From NCBI GenBank assembly GCA_903827735.1, contig CAIKJM010000492.1, forward strand, positions 1 to 5,537: a stretch of DNA of 5,537 nucleotides, in the 5' to 3' direction. This stretch comes from an uncultured Rhodanobacter sp. (GTDB taxonomy: Bacteria > Pseudomonadota > Gammaproteobacteria > Xanthomonadales > Rhodanobacteraceae). A program made the position numbers and the translations under genes. Shown here piece after piece: positions 1-5,537 of this stretch (its first letter is position 1; each line of letters starts with the position of its first letter). Below the pieces are notes generated by a model. The model made no database searches, was not told the origin of the DNA, and saw only the letters and a list, made by a program, of their open reading frames with translations.

Positions 1-2
1 AC

Positions 3-1238
3 CTGTACGACACCGCGCGCGAAACGCGATTGATCACTGAAAAGTTCATGGTCGACGGTCGCCATACCGGCACCGGCGGCGGCAACCACTTTACCCTGGG
101 CGCCGCGCAGACGCTGGACTCGCCGTTCCTGCGCCGGCCCGATCTGCTGCGCAGCCTGATCTCATACTGGAACAATCACCCGTCGCTGTCGTTCCTGTTT
201 TCCGGCCTGTTTATCGGACCGACCAGCCAGGCACCGCGCATCGACGAAGCGCGCAACGACTCGATCTACGAGCTGGAAATCGCCTTCCGTCAGATGCCCT
301 CGCCCGGCGGCGATATCGAACCCTGGGTCGTCGATCGACTGCTGCGCAATCTGCTGATCGACGTCACCGGCAACACGCACCGCGCCGAGTTCTGCATCGA
401 CAAGCTGTACTCGCCCGACAGCGCCACCGGCCGACTCGGCCTGCTGGAAATGCGCGCCTTCGAAATGCCGCCGCACGCGCGCATGTCGCTCGCCCAGCAG
501 TTGCTGATCCGCGCGCTGATCGCGCGCTTCTGGAAGGAACCGTACGCGCCGCCGCGACTGATGCGCTGGGGCACCGAGTTGCACGACCGCTTCATGCTGC
601 CGCATTTCGTGAAGCAAGACCTGACCGACGTGCTCGAGGAAACGCGCAACGCCGGTTATCCCATCGACCTGGCGTGGTTCGAGCCACACTTCGAATTCCG
701 TTTCCCCAAGGTCGGCGATTTCGCGAGCCTCGGCGTGGACATCGAACTGCGTCACGCGCTGGAGCCTTGGCACGTGCTCGGCGAGGAAGGCTCCGCCGGC
801 GGCAACGTACGCTACGTCGACGCCTCGGTCGAGCGCATGCAGGTGAAGGTGCAAGGCATGGCCGGCGATCGCTACGCCATTACCTGCAACGGCCGCACCC
901 TGCCGCTGGCGCCCACCGGCGATATCGGCGAATTCGTCGCCGGCGTGCGCTACAAGGCGTGGCAGCCGCCAAGCAGCCTGCATCCCACCATCCCCGCTCA
1001 CGCGCCGCTGGTGTTCGACCTAGTCGATACGTGGATGGATCGCAGCATGGGCGGCTGTCAATACCACGTCTCCCATCCCGGCGGCCGCGGTTACGAGGAT
1101 TTCCCCGTCAACGCCTACGCCGCCGAAAGCCGCCGCCTCAGCCGCTTCTTCCGCATCGGCCATACGCCGGGCACCGTCGGCGCACAGCCGGTGGAGCGCA
1201 ATCCGAATTTCCCGTTTACGCTGGATTTGCGGCGGTAG
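3..1238 (+). CDS. Transglutaminase-family protein, C-terminal putative amidoligase (DUF2126) part; 5' end outside window
   Basis: This is the last 411 residues of a protein that in this family usually runs to roughly 1100 residues: an N-terminal transglutaminase-like cysteine protease fold followed by the DUF2126 region, annotated in Pfam as a putative amidoligase of glutamine-synthetase-like fold. The frame is open from base 3 with family-like residues (LYDTARETR) before the first possible internal start, a TTG at 30, so the gene is truncated by the window edge and does not start here. Visible family hallmarks are the glycine-rich block DGRHTGTGGGNHFTLG (bases about 54-101; its histidines, at 63 and 87, are candidate metal or ATP ligands by analogy with glutamine-synthetase-type ligases), FIGPTSQAPRIDEARND, and the C-terminal VRYKAWQPPSSLHPTIP and HPGGRGYEDFPVNAYAAE. 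The C-terminus looks complete, ending at TAG 1236-1238. The predicted role is cytoplasmic amide-bond formation or cleavage, working with the ATP-grasp/alpha-E protein downstream; the substrate is unknown. Family assignment is firm, the biochemical role is inferred. Confidence 0.93.
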   Translation: MYDTARETRLITEKFMVDGRHTGTGGGNHFTLGAAQTLDSPFLRRPDLLRSLISYWNNHPSLSFLFSGLFIGPTSQAPRIDEARNDSIYELEIAFRQMPSPGGDIEPWVVDRLLRNLLIDVTGNTHRAEFCIDKLYSPDSATGRLGLLEMRAFEMPPHARMSLAQQLLIRALIARFWKEPYAPPRLMRWGTELHDRFMLPHFVKQDLTDVLEETRNAGYPIDLAWFEPHFEFRFPKVGDFASLGVDIELRHALEPWHVLGEEGSAGGNVRYVDASVERMQVKVQGMAGDRYAITCNGRTLPLAPTGDIGEFVAGVRYKAWQPPSSLHPTIPAHAPLVFDLVDTWMDRSMGGCQYHVSHPGGRGYEDFPVNAYAAESRRLSRFFRIGHTPGTVGAQPVERNPNFPFTLDLRR

Positions 1239-1266
1239 TTTTGCTGGCGAAGACGTTCGTCAATAA

Positions 1267-1313
1267 CGCTGCGGTGACGTTGTTGAAATATTGAATCTTT
1301 CGTCACCGCGGCG
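1267..1313. terminator. Inverted repeat between convergent genes, possible bidirectional terminator
   Basis: GCGGTGACG (1271-1279) is perfectly complementary to CGTCACCGC (1301-1309). Pairing continues outward through a T/G position, which is a wobble pair in plus-strand RNA, and then CGC/GCG, giving a 13-position stem around an AT-rich 21-nt loop. It lies between the stop of the DUF2126 gene (1238) and the stop of the minus-strand gene (1347), where a terminator for both is expected. Against a classical intrinsic terminator: the loop is long and no T-tract follows on either strand. It could equally be a protein-binding palindrome or an RNA 3'-end stabiliser. Confidence 0.35.
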
Positions 1314-1346
1314 CGTAACTGATACACGAGCGAAAGGTCCAGACCA

Positions 1347-2384
1347 TCAATGGCTGGGCGGTTCAGGCGGCTTGTCGGCAGATGTTGTTCCAAGGAAGCC
1401 GCCGCTTTCCCCGGCGGCTGTGGTGTTTGGCGCTGCCGTGTGGCAATCCGGCGGGAGCTTTTCAGAGGCGACGCGTGCGTCCCCACAATCCGCCTTGTTC
1501 GCCGACCTGCCGGGCGCGGAGGCAGAATTCGGTGGCTCACTTGGCGCGGCCAGCGTCTGAATATCAATCAGGGATTTCGCAGCAACCGGTGCTGATGGCG
1601 AAGAGCCGTGACAGCGCGTCGACGCAATCGCCAACACGGCGAGCGAAGTACGCAGAGGTTCGGGGCTGCTCGGGCCGCCGGCACAATCGAGTTGTATCCC
1701 AGCGGCAAGTTTAACCATCGTGTGGAACGTCGCTCGATCAATCGCCTGCGCGATCGCATTCTGCCGGTCAGGAGCCCATGACGAATCGAAGCGGGTCGCC
1801 TTGTACGTCACGCCACCCGTGCTGTGCTTCATGAGGTTTGCGTCGCCTTGTAGCGGCGCTTGCACATAGCCATCGGGGCCAGCGTTCCGCTGGTCCGCCG
1901 GCTGAGCATTCCAATCGTCCGAACGTGGAGGAGCATTGCTTATTTCCGTTACCGTTGGTGTGGCGACCACGTCCGTCTTCGCGGAAACAGAAGGCACGTT
2001 TGTGACTTTCATGGCTGGCACGACCGGCGCCATGACGATCGCCGAGTGCTTCTGCACGGTCGTGGGCAACGTCGACGTCGACGCGTGCGCGCGTAAGTCG
2101 GCATCCAAACGAATCTTGATGAAGCGAACCTGCAAAGCAGTGACAGGCGTTTGGCCGCGCGCTGCGCCATCCGTTTCGCGCGTTGGCGGCACGCTCAGGC
2201 CAAACAGCAATCCAAGATGGATCGCGATGGAACAGGCAAGCGACATAACGCCCAGCCATCGACCGCGACGATGTGACTGTGAGCTTCGCCGACTCTCTGC
2301 GGTTCCAAACGCCGCGTCGCGCGGAGCGGTCCACGAAGAGAACGCTTCTGCACGAATTCCGCCCGACCTGCGTAAATCGGACAT
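1347..2384 (-). CDS. Hypothetical membrane-anchored protein with TonB-type N-terminal SxxxH segment
   Basis: Unnamed protein of 345 residues from ATG 2384. It has a basic cytoplasmic N-terminus (SHRRGRW, about residues 37-43), then one hydrophobic helix (about 44-65, LGVMSLACSIAIHLGLLFGL), then a long Ala/Pro/Ser/Thr-rich tail predicted to be periplasmic. The helix holds S52-IAI-H56, the SxxxH pattern that TonB uses to contact ExbB/ExbD. A more structured stretch follows at about 191-235 (TYKATRFDSSW, then an Ala-rich helix and IQLDCAGG). Four tail cysteines (234, 258, 300, 314) could form disulfides. No TonB C-terminal domain (PxYPxxA...GxVxV) is visible, so a true TonB is unlikely; a TonB-like accessory or coupling protein is an inference. 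The start is uncertain: GTG 2405, TTG 2390 and ATG 2384 are in frame, and GGAGG (2399-2403 on the plus-strand numbering) lies 8 nt before the TTG and 14 nt before the ATG. Base composition looks less GC-rich than the flanking enzyme genes. It converges on the DUF2126 gene and diverges from the transporter gene. Confidence 0.72.
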   Translation of the reverse strand: MSDLRRSGGIRAEAFSSWTAPRDAAFGTAESRRSSQSHRRGRWLGVMSLACSIAIHLGLLFGLSVPPTRETDGAARGQTPVTALQVRFIKIRLDADLRAHASTSTLPTTVQKHSAIVMAPVVPAMKVTNVPSVSAKTDVVATPTVTEISNAPPRSDDWNAQPADQRNAGPDGYVQAPLQGDANLMKHSTGGVTYKATRFDSSWAPDRQNAIAQAIDRATFHTMVKLAAGIQLDCAGGPSSPEPLRTSLAVLAIASTRCHGSSPSAPVAAKSLIDIQTLAAPSEPPNSASAPGRSANKADCGDARVASEKLPPDCHTAAPNTTAAGESGGFLGTTSADKPPEPPSH

Positions 2385-2398
2385 CGGCAACGTGCCAT

Positions 2399-2403
2399 CC
2401 TCC
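2399..2403 (-). promoter_or_regulatory. Shine-Dalgarno GGAGG for the TonB-like gene
   Basis: On the minus strand this reads GGAGG, the clearest ribosome-binding motif in the window. It overlaps the upstream in-frame GTG (2403-2405), which argues against that GTG as the start. It sits 8 nt before an in-frame TTG (2388-2390) and 14 nt before ATG 2382-2384. Spacing favours the TTG, codon quality favours the ATG, and the two differ by only two residues. Confidence 0.45.
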
Positions 2404-2405
2404 AC

Positions 2406-2607
2406 GAATCCCTGAAGCTTGTTTGACGCAACGACCGTGCGTTGGTTCCATTCGACTCAAGCGCATCCTGGTCTGGATGAGCCGCGCTGGGTCAACGCAT
2501 CTGACTTTTAGCCGCGCTTGATCGATGCGACAACAGCGGGAACGTACATGGATCACCATTGAGCAACTCATTTATTTGAGCGGCAGGCTATCAACCCTCG
2601 AACCACG
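2406..2607. promoter_or_regulatory. Divergent intergenic region between TonB-like and TauE/SafE genes
   Basis: About 200 bases separating two divergently read genes, so it should hold promoters for both. It contains an exact 9-bp direct repeat AGCCGCGCT (2480-2488 and 2510-2518) with 30-bp spacing, about three helical turns, which could be a paired operator. A good -35-like TTGACG occurs at 2423-2428 on the plus strand, but the best -10 at 17-18 bp is poor. I find no convincing complete sigma-70 promoter on either strand, so the assignment rests on gene orientation. Confidence 0.4.
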
Positions 2608-3381
2608 ATGGCCACGTCGCTTATGCTTCGTCCCATGACGCCGCTTACTCTCGGACTACTTTTCGTTGCCGGCCTCTGGGCCGGTACCCAGAACGCGCTG
2701 GCGGGCGGCGGGTCGTTCATCACGATTCCCGCGTTGATGCTGGCGGGTCTCGATGCCAGATCGGCCAATATCACCTCGTCGGTGGCGCTGTATCCGGGAC
2801 AGGTGGTCACGGGGCTGGCCGGTCGGCGGCTGATCGAGGATGCCGAAACGCTGTCGTTCAAGATGATGTGCGTGCTGGGCGCCAGCGGTGGCCTGATCGG
2901 TGCGCTGCTGCTGCTGTGGACGCCAAGCGATCTGTTCAAATCGATGCTGCCGTGGCTGATCCTGTTCGCCACCTGCCTGTTTGCGTGGTCCGCCTTCGGC
3001 CGCCGCACGACAGAAAAACGCAAGCCGATACCCACGGCCGCGGCCGTTTTCCTGCAAAGCGCGATATCGATCTATGGCGGCTATTTCGGCGGCGGCATCG
3101 GCTTTATGACGGTGGCCTCGCTCGGACTGATGGGTCTCTCGGCGCGGCCGGCATCGGCGACAAAAAACGCGCTCGCCGCCGTGATCAATACGACCTCGCT
3201 GCTGGTTTTTTTGTTCTCCCCTTCGCTGATATGGATACCGGCCCTGCTTTTGGGCACCGGTGCCATCCTGGGAGGGCTGGTGGGCGCGTGGGTGCTGCGC
3301 CGCGTACCGGAAAAGGCGCTGCGGATTCTTATTGTGATCATCGGTATCGTGCTGACCGTGGCTTTGTTTGTCACCCAGTAG
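2608..3381 (+). CDS. TauE/SafE-family membrane transporter (putative sulfite/organosulfonate exporter or anion permease)
   Basis: A 257-residue, very hydrophobic inner-membrane protein of the size usual for the TauE/SafE (formerly DUF81) family. It shows the family's two-fold internal repeat: AGGGSFITIPAL at about residues 32-43 in the first half and YGGYFGGGIGFM at about 156-167 in the second, each next to transmembrane helices. Seven to eight helices fit the hydrophobicity, with a basic cytoplasmic loop (GRRTTEKRKP, 131-140) between the halves. ATKNALAAVINTTS (184-197) is also typical. Family members move sulfite, sulfoacetate, taurine-related or other small anions, but substrate cannot be read from sequence and no sulfur-metabolism gene is visible nearby. 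None of the possible starts (ATG 2608, 2626, 2635) has a clear Shine-Dalgarno; ATG 2635 (MTPLTLGLLF) would give the most usual N-terminus. A 7-T run (3206-3212) lies inside the gene without breaking the frame. It is divergent from the TonB-like gene and 177 bases upstream of the ATP-grasp gene. Confidence 0.9.
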   Translation: MATSLMLRPMTPLTLGLLFVAGLWAGTQNALAGGGSFITIPALMLAGLDARSANITSSVALYPGQVVTGLAGRRLIEDAETLSFKMMCVLGASGGLIGALLLLWTPSDLFKSMLPWLILFATCLFAWSAFGRRTTEKRKPIPTAAAVFLQSAISIYGGYFGGGIGFMTVASLGLMGLSARPASATKNALAAVINTTSLLVFLFSPSLIWIPALLLGTGAILGGLVGAWVLRRVPEKALRILIVIIGIVLTVALFVTQ

Positions 3382-3432
3382 CGGCAGTCGATAAGCCGCG
3401 AATGGAAATCGAGGCGATAACGAGGGTGCGAT

Positions 3433-3460
3433 GTTGGGATTCGCTGGCGCTCATCCCAAC
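3433..3460. repeat. Palindromic intergenic repeat (REP-like hairpin)
   Basis: GTTGGGAT (3433-3440) and ATCCCAAC (3453-3460) are perfect 8-bp inverted arms around the 12-base loop TCGCTGGCGCTC, in which GC/GC can pair further over a TGGC tip. The flank 'ctacg' follows directly. I recognise the general form GTTGGG...CCCAAC-CTACG as a dispersed intergenic palindrome seen repeatedly in proteobacterial genomes; that recollection cannot be tested from one copy. It lies 51 bases after the transporter stop and may protect or end that transcript, though no T-tract follows. Confidence 0.5.
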
Positions 3461-3558
3461 CTACGAGGATTGGCACGTGCGTGGCGCTGGTTGAATCTGG
3501 GGTGCCACAGTGCTTTGGGTTTCTTTAGACTGGAGCCTACGTTTCCTTCACGGCTCCG

Positions 3559-5537
3559 ATGAACACCGACGCCTACCAGCCGCATCGCGATCGCTATGAC
3601 GAGATGCTCGACGCCAACGGCGCGTCGAGGCCGCACTGGCGGCCGCTGTTGACGCACTTGCGCGAGACGTCGCCGGCGCAGATGCGCCAGCGGCAGGAGT
3701 TTGTGCGCAGCCAGGTGCTGGAAAACGGCGTGACGTACAATATGTATGCGTCGACTCAGGGCGCGGCGCGGCCGTGGGATCTGGATCCGCTGCCGCTGCT
3801 GCTGCCGGCCAGCGAATGGTCGGGGCTTGCCACCGCCGTGGCGCAGCGGGCACGCCTGCTCGATGCGGTGCTCGCCGATTTGTACGGCCCGCAGGCGCTG
3901 CTGGCCGAGGGACTGATTCCACCGGCGACGGTATACGGCCATCCCGATTTTCTGTGGCCGTGTCGCGGACTGCAGCCGCCGGGCGGTCGCTTTCTGCATC
4001 TGTACGCGGTGGATTTGGCGCGTTCGGCCGATGGCCAGTGGTGGGTGATCGGCGATCGGGCGCAGGCGCCGTCGGGCGCGGGCTACGCGCTGGAAAACCG
4101 GCTGATCGTGTCGCGCGCGTTTCCCGAACTGTTTCGCGATCTGAAGGTGCAGCACCTGGCCGAGTTTTTCCGCGCGCTGCGCCAAAACCTGACCCGGCAC
4201 GCGCCGCACGACGCCGGCGATACGCCGCTGACCGTGCTGCTGACGCCCGGCCCGTACAACGAAACGTATTTCGAGCACGCCTACCTCGCGCGCTACCTCG
4301 GCTTTCCGCTGGTGGAAGGCCAGGATCTCACCGTGCGCGGCGAGACGGTGTATCTGAAGACCCTGACCGGCCTGCAGCGCGTGCATGCGATTCTGCGCCG
4401 GCTCGACGACGACTACTGCGACCCGCTGGAGCTGCGCGGCGATTCTGCGCTGGGCGTGCCCGGCCTGCTGCAGGTGGCGCGCGCGGGACGCGTGCTGATT
4501 GCGAACGCACCGGGCAGCGGCCTGGTGGAATCGGGTGCGATCGCCGCGTTTCTGCCGCGCGTGTGCGAACGCCTGCTCGGCGAACCGCTGGCGATGCCGG
4601 CGGTAGCGAGCTGGTGGTGCGGCGAACCGGCCGCGCTGGAGTACGTGATCGCGCATCTGGACGAACTGGTGATCAAGCCGGCCTATCCGTCTACTACGCA
4701 CCGACCGATGCTCGGTCGCGACATGCGCGGCAAGGCGCGCGCTGCGCTGATTCTGCGCCTGCGCAAACAGCCGCGCGCGTGGGTGGCGCAGGAGATGGTG
4801 CGGCTATCGCAGGTGCCGGTGATTTCGCACGAGCATCATCTGGCGGCACGGCCGGTCGGCCTGCGCATGTACGCCACGGCGAATACGGAAGGCGGTTATA
4901 CCGTGATGCCGGGCGGACTGGCTCGGGTAGCCGGCACGCCGGTAGCCCAGATGATCAGCATGCAGCGCGGCGGCGGCAGCAAGGACACCTGGGTGCTTTC
5001 CGACGTGCCGGTGAGCCGTTTCAGCCTGCTGGCCAACACCATCACTGCGAAAGAGCTGGTGCGCAGCCCGTCCAATCTTTCGTCGCGACTGGTGGAGAAT
5101 CTGTTCTGGTTCGGCCGCTACACCAGCCGCTGCGATGACAGCGCGCGCCTGCTGCGCATCACGCTCACGCGCTATGCCGACACCAGCGCCATGCCGGCGC
5201 GCGAATCGGCGCTGGTGCTGTGCAAGGGACTGAACCTGTTTGCGCCGGTGGAGAAGGACGAGCCCGAGCCCAAACCGGATGACGCGATATGGACGGCCAT
5301 TTGCGACGCCAAGCGCGCGGAGAGCCTGACCGCCAACCTGCGTCACCTGGCCTGGACCGGCACCCAGATCCGCGAGCATCTGTCGCTGGACAACTGGCTG
5401 ATGCTCAACCAGCTGCCGCATCCACCGACGGCCGAGGCACGCAAGAAAGCGGGCCTTATCGCCGCGCTGGAGTATCTCGACAGCAGCCTGATTCTCGGCG
5501 TGGGCCTGTCGGGTTTCGCGATGGACGGCATGACGCG
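3559..5537 (+). CDS. Circularly permuted type 2 ATP-grasp protein fused to an alpha-E domain; 3' end outside window
   Basis: An open frame of 659 codons without a stop, running off the window; the family is usually about 830-850 residues, so roughly 170-190 are missing. Residues about 70-490 form the circularly permuted ATP-grasp type 2 region (DUF404/407): GVTYNMYAS, RPWDLDPLPLLLPASEW, QAPSGAGYALENRL, LLTPGPYNETYFEHAYLARY (N234/E235), RRLDDDYCDPLEL (280-292), LGVPGLLQ (298-305), WWCGEPAALEYV, LVIKP with likely ATP-binding K373, AQE (410-412) as likely nucleotide-hinge residues, RPVGLRMYA, and QRGGGSKDTWVL (469-480). No key motif is missing. From about residue 507 (LSSRLVENLFWFGRYTSRCDDSARLLR) the helical alpha-E domain (DUF403) begins and is about half present. 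ATP-grasp enzymes couple ATP hydrolysis to carboxylate-amine ligation; this one presumably makes a peptide or amide bond in the cytoplasm, with unknown substrates. An in-frame TAG at 3526-3528 precedes ATG 3559, the first possible start, which lacks a near Shine-Dalgarno (GGAG at 3532-3535 is too distant). Confidence 0.94.
   Translation, partial: MNTDAYQPHRDRYDEMLDANGASRPHWRPLLTHLRETSPAQMRQRQEFVRSQVLENGVTYNMYASTQGAARPWDLDPLPLLLPASEWSGLATAVAQRARLLDAVLADLYGPQALLAEGLIPPATVYGHPDFLWPCRGLQPPGGRFLHLYAVDLARSADGQWWVIGDRAQAPSGAGYALENRLIVSRAFPELFRDLKVQHLAEFFRALRQNLTRHAPHDAGDTPLTVLLTPGPYNETYFEHAYLARYLGFPLVEGQDLTVRGETVYLKTLTGLQRVHAILRRLDDDYCDPLELRGDSALGVPGLLQVARAGRVLIANAPGSGLVESGAIAAFLPRVCERLLGEPLAMPAVASWWCGEPAALEYVIAHLDELVIKPAYPSTTHRPMLGRDMRGKARAALILRLRKQPRAWVAQEMVRLSQVPVISHEHHLAARPVGLRMYATANTEGGYTVMPGGLARVAGTPVAQMISMQRGGGSKDTWVLSDVPVSRFSLLANTITAKELVRSPSNLSSRLVENLFWFGRYTSRCDDSARLLRITLTRYADTSAMPARESALVLCKGLNLFAPVEKDEPEPKPDDAIWTAICDAKRAESLTANLRHLAWTGTQIREHLSLDNWLMLNQLPHPPTAEARKKAGLIAALEYLDSSLILGVGLSGFAMDGMT

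Noticed and set aside
162..1001. Minus-strand open frame of 279 codons opposite the DUF2126 gene
   Set aside because: Its composition (Gln/Arg/Val/His-rich) is that of an antisense shadow; the opposite strand carries a conserved family.
1936..2415. Plus-strand open frame of 159 codons antisense to the TonB-like gene
   Set aside because: No recognisable domain, and it reads through the antisense of a better-supported membrane-anchored protein.
1768..2571. Minus-strand open frame of 267 codons overlapping the TonB-like gene
   Set aside because: Arg/Cys-rich and domainless. The overlapping frame ending at 1347 has a coherent membrane anchor with the SxxxH motif and a ribosome-binding site.
3206..3212. 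Run of seven T in the transporter gene as a possible slippage or frameshift site
   Set aside because: The frame continues intact through it with family-like residues, and no alternative downstream frame gives a meaningful product.
2868..3494. Plus-strand open frame of 208 codons overlapping the transporter gene
   Set aside because: Arg/Asp-rich, hydrophilic and motif-free; the transporter frame shows clear family repeats.
3473..3507. TGGCAC...GTGCCA inverted repeat and GCACGTGC palindrome upstream of the ATP-grasp gene
   Set aside because: Short arms with a 25-nt gap; expected by chance in this composition and not clearly tied to a promoter.
3451..4701. Minus-strand open frame of 416 codons opposite the ATP-grasp gene
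   Set aside because: Arg/Gln/His-rich translation without domains, antisense to a well-supported gene; a shadow.
3774..5138. Plus-strand open frame of 454 codons inside the ATP-grasp gene
   Set aside because: The translation is Arg/Ala/Gly-rich low-complexity with no family motif, while the overlapping frame from 3559 matches a known family throughout. It is an alternate-frame shadow of GC-rich coding DNA.

Overview
The window is GC-rich DNA from a proteobacterium, with long overlapping open frames of the kind high GC produces. A gammaproteobacterium of the Xanthomonadales/Rhodanobacteraceae type (Dyella, Rhodanobacter, Luteibacter) is my best guess. It rests on the look of the TonB-like protein and on a short 'GTTGGGAT...ATCCCAAC ctacg' palindrome that I associate with such genomes. 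This is an impression, not a proof. I see no rRNA, tRNA, CRISPR array, transposase or phage gene.

Layout: (1) 3-1238, plus strand, is the C-terminal 411 residues of a large transglutaminase-family protein, covering its putative amidoligase domain (DUF2126); the gene begins before the window. (2) 1347-2384/2405, minus strand, is an unnamed protein with one membrane anchor carrying a TonB-type SxxxH motif, followed by a periplasmic tail with no recognisable TonB C-terminal domain. It converges on gene 1, and a hairpin-forming inverted repeat lies between the two stops. (3) 2608-3381, plus strand, is a TauE/SafE-family membrane transporter, divergent from gene 2. (4) 3559 to the window end, plus strand, is a circularly permuted type 2 ATP-grasp protein whose C-terminal part is an alpha-E domain; it is cut off by the window edge. 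A palindromic repeat lies between genes 3 and 4.

Genes 1 and 4 are the biological core. Transglutaminase/DUF2126 amidoligase, permuted ATP-grasp and alpha-E proteins recur together in bacterial genomes and are predicted to be a peptide or amide-bond-forming modification system whose substrate and product are not established. Here the two parts, usually neighbours, are separated by about 2.3 kb holding an antisense TonB-like gene and a transporter. The two inserted genes have no obvious link to peptide ligation. They may be an insertion into the locus or a lineage-specific arrangement.
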